The notes under the pieces are model-generated. The model saw only the letters and a program-made list of their open reading frames with translations. It was not told the DNA's origin and searched no databases. A stretch of 64,000 nt of DNA, taken from NCBI GenBank assembly GCA_024345305.1, contig BRON01000020.1:744001-808000 (forward strand), in the 5' to 3' direction. The translations under genes were made by a program, and so were the position numbers. Positions 56,855 through 64,000 of this stretch are shown here, piece by piece (the stretch's first letter is position 1; each line of letters opens with the position of its first letter). Source of the DNA: Mrakia gelida (taxonomy: Eukaryota > Basidiomycota > Tremellomycetes > Cystofilobasidiales > Mrakiaceae).

Positions 56855-57235
56855 GTTGGGTGAAAGGAGGAGAAGGGGAGGGAGTGGTGGTTGTTGGACG
56901 AGAGGGAGGGAGGAAGATGGAGGCAAGGCGAAAGCGGGTTTCGGTTGTTTTTACGGCAGGAGAGATGCATGAGAGATGCGAAGAGGAGCGATTCAGCCCT
57001 TGCGACTTACGTCAGAGAGGAACGAAGGGGCGAAGGAAAGGGAGGGGCTCACCTACGAAAACATCGAACGCGACTTCGAATCGAATCGACGCGTCTCGCT
57101 CTCTCCCTCCTCCCTTTCCTCCTCCCCTCACCCACCAGCAAGCGAGAACGAATCCATCCAATCCCAAATAAAGAATGCAAGCATACATAATCCGTCTATT
57201 CAACCGCTCCTCAGATACCGCGTCAAGTTCTCCCA

Positions 57236-59146
57236 TCACAGAAAAGTCGAGTTCATCTGGTTCGACGATCCCGCGAGTCGCGAGGAGTCGCGAGAGGCTG
57301 CCCACCATTGTTGAAGGAGGAAGGCTGGTGGACGAGCGGTGAACAAAGGTGGGGGGAGTGGGTGGATTAGTTGAAGGGACGGGGGGAAGAACGGGGAGGA
57401 AGAGATAAAGAGAGGAGATGGGTCGATGAGAAGAGGAAAAGACGACGCGTCGTCCGAACTCACCCCCATACCCCACCACCCCCGAATCCCTCAACCCTCT
57501 CACCACCCATCTCCCTCCACCAAACAACCACCCCCAACACCAAACCCTTCCCCACCACCCCTCAACCCTCCTCCCCGTCACCCACCTGTACAGCGCTTCC
57601 AGCCCGTACGGGATCGCCTGAAGCGCGAAGAAGCCTGTGAAGACGTGGGTGTAGCGGAAGTCTCTATTCGGGTTGGCGAAGGGTGAGGTGAGGTAAGGGA
57701 GGGTAGTGAAGAGCCCCCATTCGTGGAAGATTCCGGAGAGGAGGAAGATGAAGGGTGGTTTTAGGAGTTGGGGGAGGGGGTGGGAGAGGAAGAGGAAGCA
57801 GGGGGTTAGGAGGGGGTGCCAGCGGTTTGACTGGGGATGGGTTAAGAGGGAAGGAGGGTAGGGGAGAGGGGAGATAGGAGGGAAGGGAAGAAGGAGAAGG
57901 AGGAGACAGAGGACGCGTCAGTTCGAGTTAGACGCGTCGACGAGGAGGGAAGAGCGAGATGGACGAAACCCAGAAGTCGTGTACGCTGCGAAAGATCGAG
58001 CAGACGAAACGGAGGTCAGGACTCGATTCTCGAGAGCACGATGGAGAAGTAGGAACTCACCTAGTAGCCATCCAAGGCTTATTCATCACCTCAGGAAACG
58101 TCTTCCTATCCCACCCAAACGCCCCAATGAAGAGAGCAGCAACAAGATGGAACCCTCCCTCCACGATCAAGTACGCGACGAGCTACTCACTCAACCACGA
58201 AAGTCAGCTCTTCGTCTCTTCTCCTCCATCTTCCCTCAAAAGAAACGCTCAACTCAACTCACCCCAGCAGCCGCCCCCACCGCAATCTCAACGAACAACT
58301 CCCTCTCTCCCCTCTCGTACCCCTCCCAAATCGGCCACAGAACCACCAACACCCCACCCAGCATGCCCAAATACCTCATCATCCTCAGCCCCGCGAAAAG
58401 ATGCTCGAACCATGAGCGTTGGTAGTCCTTTCGCGGTCGACGCGAGGAGGGGTTGTAGTACGATGTTGGGATCCAGTGCAGGAGGGTCACGTTGATGAGG
58501 AGGTCGAGTGTGGTGGAAGGGACGAGGTGCGGTTGAGAGTGGACGTAGGGTTGGGAGAGGAGAGCGAGGCGGGGGATGGTTAGGGCGAGCTGAGAGAGGG
58601 GGACGAAGGGAAGGGGGGGGGGGGTTCAGCGTGGGCTGAGAGGAGGAGGGAGAGGAAGGGGGACGAACTGGGAAGAGCATGAGACCGAGAGGGAAGTTGA
58701 GGAGGATTTTGGAGTCTGAGGGAGCGGAGGCAAAGATTCGGAGTGAGCGAGCTGTTCTGAGAGCGTCGAGACGAAACGAACGAGGGAAGGAAGCGAGTCG
58801 AAGGAAGGAAGGAGCTCTCGTTCGTTCGAGCTCAACATCCTTCCTTCCATTCCTTCCCTCCCCTCCCTCCCTTTTGCCCTCCCTCTCCTCCCACCCCCAC
58901 CCAAGTCGTACCCCAAATCGACTCACCATCCCCCTCCCAATCCACACCCCCCATCAACCTCCAAATCACACCCATCAAAGCCCCTCCCAGCGCAAGCCTC
59001 GCAACTCTCGCTGTCGTCCCTGGGCGTTGAGCTAAGAACGAGAGAGGGAGAAGACCGAGTTGGAGGGAGATCCAGAGGAGCGGGAGGAGTGGGGAGGAGA
59101 GAGGGATGGGTGGGGGGAGGAAGGGAGGTGGTGGGGGGGAGAACAT
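57236..59146 (-). CDS. Wax-synthase-like membrane O-acyltransferase, copy B
   Basis: This is a tandem paralogue of copy A with the same architecture. The start at 59146 gives MFSPPPPPFLPPPIPLSSPL and LLPLLWISLQLGLLPLSFLA, then LGGALMGVIWRLMGGVDWEG. Later blocks are LLHWIPTSYYNPSSRRPRKD, LFAGLRMMRYLGMLGGVLVV, AYLIVEGGFHL and MNKPWMAT. The family signature is SVHDFW + SNRWHPLLTPCFLFLSHPLP, followed by the catalytic-His helix IFLLSGIFHEWGLFTTLPYL, RDFRYTHVFTGFFALQAIPY and LFGGGRWVVRGLRDSGVVGY. The last exon is inferred (AFLLQQWWAASRDS, stop at 57236); reading through the preceding donor would give another end. The substrate is unknown. Sharing a start motif (SFLAQR[TP]GT) with copy A confirms the chosen starts. 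Confidence 0.78.
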
Positions 59147-59488
59147 CCCTGAGAAGGAGAGGAGAAGGGGAGGTGGTGGGCGAGAGGGAGGGAAGGAAGG
59201 AAGCGACTGCAGAGTCGCGAACAGAGGGCCGCTCGAAGCCGGTTGTGAAGCCGGTTGTTTTACGTGATTTTCTCGAGAGGATGAGAAAGACAAACTTTCA
59301 TCCTCTGGAGACGAACGAACGTTCGAGGACGAACGATGAACAGCGAGGCCGTCGAACGAACGAACGAACTTGATTTTCTTGACGCGTCCCTCCCTCTCTT
59401 TCCCTCCTGCCTCTCAAGTCGTAAAAATCATGAACAAGACAAAAACCGATCGCTAAGCCAATCTATCTACTTCCATGCTCGAGCGCGC

Positions 59489-61616
59489 TCACATCTTCAC
59501 CAACATCTCCAACCCCAAGGACTGATTCTGACTCGACGCGTCCACCTCCTCGACCGACAGCGAGACGTTCTCCTTCTCCTCTTCTTCGAGTTCGAGCGAG
59601 AGGGACGACCGCGAGGAGTTTGGAGAGTAGTTGGTGAGGGAGGTGGTGGAGGGGTAGGATTTATTGAGGGAGGTGAGTTGAGTGGAGACGAGGGATGGCG
59701 TTGGGAGGGGAGAGGGGGAGGGAGGAGCGGGTTGCTGAGTGAGGGTTTGAGGGGGGGAGGAGGATGAGGCGAGCCGAGAACGACGGAGCATGCCTAGGGC
59801 GTTGTTCTGTGATGAAACAAGACCGCGGGAAGTCAGTGAGAGGAGAGAGAGAGGGAAGAGCGAGGACGAGAGCGAAAAACGAACCTTGAACCAGTGGACG
59901 TGTCTTTCGAAACGAAACAAAACACACGACCGGTCAGCGCTCGACCAAAGAGTAGAGACACCAAGGACAGACGCTCAACTCACAGCGGGAAAGCCAAGCA
60001 CAAAAAGAAAACCCCAGCCCACTCCTCTATCCTCCTATCCCTCACCAACACTCCCTCCTCCCATCCATCGCCCCCCTGCAGCCCCCACCTCACGAACGCC
60101 CAACAAATCCAGCTATGCAGCCCTATCCTCGTGAGCAGAAAGCTCCCAGCGAACAACCAGTCGTTTCTCTGTTTAGGGAAAACGTTGGCCAGCGCGAGGA
60201 AGAAGGTGGGTAGTTCGAGGAAGGCTGCGAGAGCGAAGATGGAGGGCTGGTGCGTTAGGACGGCGAAGGTGGTGATGAGGAGGTAGGTTGTGTGGTGGAT
60301 GAGACCGTTGATGAAGGTGAGGTTCTGCGGAAGAAAAGATAAAAGAAGGAAGGAGGTGAGATGGTGTGTTGTTTGACACGCGACAGAAGGATCAAGCGAG
60401 GGAGGGAGGGGAGTCGAACGACGTCCGAGCTCGCATCGCCCTTCCTTCCCTCCCTCCATTCCCTTCGATTCCCTCCCTCCGAAGCTCCAGATTGAGAGGA
60501 AGGGAACGAGCCGAACTTACCTGTCTATAATACATCCAACCCATCCCCAAATCACACACCAAATACGCTCCAAAACTCATGCAAACCAACTCCCCCAACG
60601 CTCTCCTCCCTCCCTCGTGTGCGCTCTCCCTCGTTTCGTTCATCCTCTTCACGTCTCCTCCAGCCTGCACAAACTCCCAAACGAACGGCACCGAGAGGAT
60701 CGTCATGGTTGAGGAGACGAGGAAGGAGAGGATCCCTGAGCGTCGTTTGGAGGGAGTGAGGTAGACGGGGAACGAGGTGATGATGAGGAGGAAGAGCGTG
60801 GGGAGGAGGACGAGGGTGAGGAGGAAGATGACGAGGGGAGAGACCATGATGGTGGGGGATGTGGTTGGAGAGGAGGAGGAGAGGAAGGGCTTGTCTTGGT
60901 GTTGTGTGTTGGGAGGTGGGTCGACGAGCTTGAGCTTCCGAGCTCTGCAAGCGAGAAAGGGAAGAAGGGGAGAGAAGGAAGGGGAAAGGCAAAGGGAGAC
61001 CGTTAGCGGATGAACCGAACGCCCAGCTCGCGAGAGTGATACGGTTTGACCAGTTCCTGTTGCGCGCCTGTGACACGCTGTACGTACCGCGGGAAAAAAG
61101 CTGCTGTGAGCCGGTTTGGTTGCTCGAATTCGAAGGAGCGGGGAACGATCGCCTGCCTCGCCCCCACCCTTCCTTCTTCTCGTCCGCCGATGACCGAGAT
61201 GGGAGTGTTTTGAGGCTGCCAGCTCGTCAACTGGGACGAAGGAGAGAAAGGTCGGTCAGAGAGGAAGCAGAGGCCCGAGAGGAGGGCGAGGCAGGAGAGG
61301 GAGGAGAGGGACGAACCTTGGCGGGTGAAGAGTCGGGAGAATCGTGCTGCGAGCGAGCGAGGATAGACCGCGAGAGTGACGATGATGAGAGAGATTTGGG
61401 GGTTGGAAGGTTTGGCTGATGGGCAGGGAGAGGAAGGAAAGGAGGTAGAAAGTCAGTCAGACGAGAGAAGAGGCAGATGAAGAAAGAGGAGGGTAGAGAG
61501 ATGAAGGGGATGAGCTCACGCGTCGCGAAAGGAAGATGAGCTCGCTGCTCGTCCATGGAAAGACTGAGAAGAAGCAAGATTTGAGTGAAGTGCGGAGGGG
61601 TATGCTTAGAGGTCAT
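59489..61616 (-). CDS. TLC-domain (TRAM-LAG1-CLN8) multi-pass membrane protein, TMEM56/TLCD4-like
   Basis: TLC proteins act in ER lipid handling (ceramide synthesis, lipid sensing). The core begins MVSPLVIFLLTLVLLPTLFL (60847), then SSTMTILSVPFVWEFVQAGG, ALGELVCMSFGAYLVCDLGM, GWMYYRQNLTFINGLIHHTT (the typical double His), ALAAFLELPTFFLALANVFP and FAGSFLLTRIGLHSWICWAF. The tail is Ser/Pro-rich and ends SLGLEMLVKM. Upstream exons splice in phase to this frame: MTSKHTPPHFTQILLLLSLS (61616; a second ATG at 61556), SNPQISLIIVTLAVYPRSLA, then a Ser/Gly-rich exon and NWSNRITLASWA joining ARKLKLVDPPPN. The acceptor chosen (GACGAG before CTGGCAG) is the only one that keeps frame. If those exons are a leader, the start is 60847. 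Confidence 0.7.
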
Positions 61617-62345
61617 GGAGGCTCGCTGGGCGAAGGAAACAAAAGAGCCGAGGGTCAGACACGTCGCTCGGGGAAGGAAAGATGATCAAAGGGAGAGAGA
61701 GCTCACGCGATTCGCTCTGAGAAGTCGAGGAGATCCTTGGTGCGACCCTGCGATGAGAACGATATTTGTCTCGTCAGCGAACTGATCGAACAGCGAGAGG
61801 AAAGCAAACGCGTCGAACTCACCAAACAAGTAATCGAAACAAGACCGACTCGAGAGTTCGCCGACCTCGCTCTCCTCTCCTCGAATGAACGCGAAGATCA
61901 TTCAAATCGTAGCGGAGGTCCGTAAATTCGCTGTTCGTAGTAGGTATCGTAAAGTCTGAAGACGACGAAGGAGGGACGAAGAGGTCAGCCCTTCTCGTCG
62001 AACTCGACGTGCGTTCTCAGCCGGCAAGCGAGCCTCTCAAGTTCCTCAAAGCAAACAGACGGGGGAGTGCGTGATCTCGGAGATGTGAGTATAGCGAAGA
62101 ACGAGAACTCACAATAAAAAGCTGCTCGTCGAGGCTCGAAGAGGTCGGTAAGCTTACGTCCTCCCTTCCTCTCCCTTCCCCTCCCTCTCTTCCCACCCTC
62201 CTTCCCATCCATCCTAGCTCCTCTATATCCCTTCTCCGTACTCTAGATAAGTACCCTCTAGCTCTTCCTCTCCAGCTCTCTAGCCCCTTCCTTCCTCTCC
62301 CTCTCGCTCGCTCGCTCCCTCCCTTCCATCTCCCTCCCCTCCCAC
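61617..62345 (-). other. Spliced region of unclear status upstream of the TLC gene
   Basis: Minus-strand donor/branch/acceptor sets recur here (GTGAGC near 61708; GTGAGTTCG near 61821; GTGAGTTCTCG near 62113; CTGAC near 61805 and 61987). This implies one or more exons, either a spliced 5' leader of the TLC gene or a small separate gene. One consistent reading is KLTDLFEPRRAAFY-YFTIPT, TNSEFTDLRYDLNDLR, GRTKDLLDFSERIA, SLHDL-stop. I do not recognise it. The part from 62155 to 62340 is pyrimidine-rich on the plus strand. Confidence 0.35.
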
Positions 62346-62618
62346 TCATCGCAACAGCATCGGCAGCGCCGTGCATCCCGTCCCGACCCACATCCAGGTG
62401 TTGCTCTTGTTCAGATCACCGTGCTGGTGATAGTACCCTGCGATCATGAAGGCGAGAGTGGGGAGCCAGAAGAGCCTGATGAAGAAGGAGGAGGTTTCGT
62501 TCGAGCCGGGAGGGTGACAGGTGGGACAGGAAGAGCAGGAGGAGGAGGAGGTAGAGTGGTATTGGAAGAGGAGACCGCTGTTTTGGTTGGTGATGGAGAT
62601 GGGTCCGAGTCGGAGCAT
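62346..62618 (-). CDS. Small membrane protein (about 90 aa), unknown
   Basis: The ORF starts MLRLGPISITNQNSGLLFQY, has a Ser/Cys-rich loop (SSSSCSSCPTCHPPG), then two hydrophobic segments (FFIRLFWLPTLAFMIAGYYH and TWMWVGTGCTALPMLL) and ends LLR. It is a single exon, or the last exon of a spliced gene. The upstream leader shares CTCAATCCACAACAA with the gene at 63122-63466 at a similar distance from the ATG. The family is not recognised; confidence is limited by size. Confidence 0.45.
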   Translation of the reverse strand: MLRLGPISITNQNSGLLFQYHSTSSSSCSSCPTCHPPGSNETSSFFIRLFWLPTLAFMIAGYYHQHGDLNKSNTWMWVGTGCTALPMLLR

Positions 62619-63121
62619 GCGAGGGAGGAGGGAGGAGAGGTGGGTGGGGTTGGGTTGTTGTGGATTGAGGAGAAGGAGGGACGGAGGGAGGAAGAGTGAG
62701 CTCGAGTTTCGAGGAGGGGTTCGGAGGCTAAATTGCGGACGCATTCAAGCGATTTTTGGGGGAAGGATTGTTGGGGCATCAAGTCATCAATATAGGGTCA
62801 TTAAAGTCGTGATGTCTCTGTAGGGTTGAGTGATCTGGGAAGAGAGAAGCGGAGGGGAGGAGGAAAGACGAAGTCAGCTTCGGTTTGGACAATTGGCATC
62901 GCTCTCTCGTCTCTCGACAGAGCGAGGAAGGCTCGAAGCGTTCGATAGGACGAAATGGCCAAGGAGAGCAACTCTGATGTAGAAGACAGAGGGCTCGGAC
63001 TCACGATTGTAGGCAGGCGACTCGCAAGAAGACAAGCTCACGTCGTCCCCTTCCAGTCCTTGTCCTCTACCTTCCTTCCTTCCCTCCTGCGACTCTCAGA
63101 CGCATCCTCCCCATCTGCACC

Positions 63122-63466
63122 TCAGACCGATCCCGTCTCCATCATCTCCTTCGCTTCCAGCAACCCAACTTCCTCCCCTTCCTCTCCCCTCTTCGCCTTC
63201 TCCTCCTCTTCCAACCTCTCGACTTCCCTCTTCTTCCGCCTCACGATCAACCAACACATCCCCGCTACAGGATAAGCTACCACAATCAGCCAGCTCATCA
63301 GAAGAAGAGGGCCTTCTTTGTACCAGACGATGAGGGCGGCGAGATGGAGGAGGAACGCGGGACCGAACGTCGAGAGGAAGATGGTGAGGCCGGGGAAGGG
63401 GATGATAAGGAACCCTTTAGGAGTGACGGTGAGGGGGGTCCAGGAGAACCTCGATAGGAAGGACAT
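63122..63466 (-). CDS. Small multi-pass membrane protein (114 aa), unknown
   Basis: It starts at 63466: MSFLSRFSWTPLTVTPKGFL, followed by hydrophobic segments GLTIFLSTFGPAFLLHLAAL and PLLLMSWLIVVAYPVAGMCW. A charged coiled-coil-like tail (RRKKREVERLEEEEKAKRGE) follows, ending MMETGSV. The topology suggests two or three helices with a cytosolic acidic/basic tail. A GTGAGT donor (about 63005) and CAG acceptor (about 62833) downstream of the stop suggest a 3'-UTR intron or an alternative C-terminus. No family was recognised. Confidence 0.55.
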   Translation of the reverse strand: MSFLSRFSWTPLTVTPKGFLIIPFPGLTIFLSTFGPAFLLHLAALIVWYKEGPLLLMSWLIVVAYPVAGMCWLIVRRKKREVERLEEEEKAKRGEEGEEVGLLEAKEMMETGSV

Positions 63467-64000
63467 GGCGAGTACAGGGGAGAGTAGTATGGAGATTCGT
63501 GTCTTTCGATTGTTGTGGATTGAGAAGAGAAAGAGGAAGGGAGGGCACGAGCTCATCACGTTTCTCTCGGAGTTCGAACCGTCCGCGAGCTTCGTTTTCC
63601 CCTTCTTGGCTCGCTTCGTTCGTTAGCTCCAACCCACGACTCGCCTTTTCCCCGCTTATCTACCCAAAGGTCAGTCCAACTTTTTTGTATAGATACCAAG
63701 AGTCGGGTTGCTAACTAGCTCTTGCATCGACGCTTCGCACGAGCAGGACACCTCCCTTTTCGTTGAGCTTCGTTCCTCCCCTGCATCCCCTTCTTCCTCG
63801 TGGCAGTCGATAAGGCCCTCTTTTGGATCCCTCTACATCGTGAGCTCACTCTCTATACTCGATGGGACTCCTATCTCTTGTCTTTGGGGACCTGGGAGGT
63901 TGGTGGAGCTCTTGGATGAGCTCGGGAGGGAGAGGGAAGGAAGCGAGATGGTCCAGAGATCGACGCGAGGGACGTGGAACGCTCCCATCCCTCCCTTCTC
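63467..64000. other. Right-edge intergenic region
   Basis: This contains the promoter and leader of the small membrane protein gene (minus strand) and sequence to the window end. No coding sequence is supported in the last 500 bp. Confidence 0.35.

Noticed and set aside
57012..57308. Minus-strand ORF starting MVGSLSRLLATRGIVEPDEL, 98 aa with a hydrophobic stretch
   Set aside because: It overlaps the inferred last exon of wax-synthase copy B in another frame and has no intron signals or family; it was treated as a shadow.
61003..61230. Frame reading TSWQPQNTPISVIGGREEG to RELGVRFIR-stop
   Set aside because: It looks protein-like, but the neighbouring exons cannot join it in phase. The alternative frame, via the acceptor GACGAG, connects upstream and downstream exons of the TLC gene without a break.
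1..64000. CRISPR arrays, rRNA genes, bacterial defence systems
   Set aside because: No regular repeat-spacer structure, rRNA-like sequence or prokaryotic gene organisation was seen; the spliced genes show this is a fungal nuclear sequence.

Overview
The window looks like nuclear DNA of a basidiomycete yeast, most likely Pucciniomycotina/Microbotryomycetes (Rhodotorula/Sporobolomyces type). That placement is an inference. It rests on the intron-dense genes (many introns of about 70-110 nt with GTGAGT or GTTCGT donors, a CTGAC branch site and CAG acceptors), the GC-rich sequence and the gene content: an alternative NADH dehydrogenase with EF-hands, Hop1, capping protein and wax-synthase-like acyltransferases. 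No prokaryotic operons, rRNA, tRNA or CRISPR arrays were recognised. Gene models below were spliced by hand from reading frames, so outer limits are firmer than every internal junction.

Left part (1-10.9 kb, all minus strand): two tandem genes for small secreted lectin-like proteins (the first cut by the window edge), an external type-II NADH dehydrogenase, and a Ser/Thr-rich single-pass surface protein. A gene-poor stretch (10.9-15.3 kb) ends in copy 1 of a repeat of about 0.9 kb. Next come a small mitochondrial membrane protein (+), the meiotic axis protein HOP1 (-, 17.2-23.7 kb) and a small unknown gene. A second gene-poor island (24.6-28.6 kb) carries copy 2 of the repeat in inverse orientation.

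Middle part (28.6-46.5 kb): a seven-helix G-protein-coupled receptor, actin capping protein beta (CAP2), an STK16/ENV7-type kinase, a FAHD1-type hydrolase, a MYND-finger protein, a DUF4336 protein, and a WSS1-type DNA-protein crosslink protease with two RanBP2 zinc fingers.

Right part (46.5-64 kb): a GPI-anchored pepsin-like protease, a second MYND protein on the opposite strand that is paralogous to the first, a large unknown protein sharing a 106-bp divergent promoter with it, then a minus-strand group of membrane proteins: two tandem wax-synthase-like acyltransferases, a TLC-domain protein and two small membrane proteins.

The most unusual result is gene structure. Conserved protein motifs require microexons of 4 nt (kinase catalytic loop) and of 8 and 7 nt (Hop1 PHD finger). 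The palindrome GACGCGTC is also strongly over-represented, often fused to the intron branch site. Four otherwise intact genes contain single-nucleotide frame breaks that may be sequence errors.
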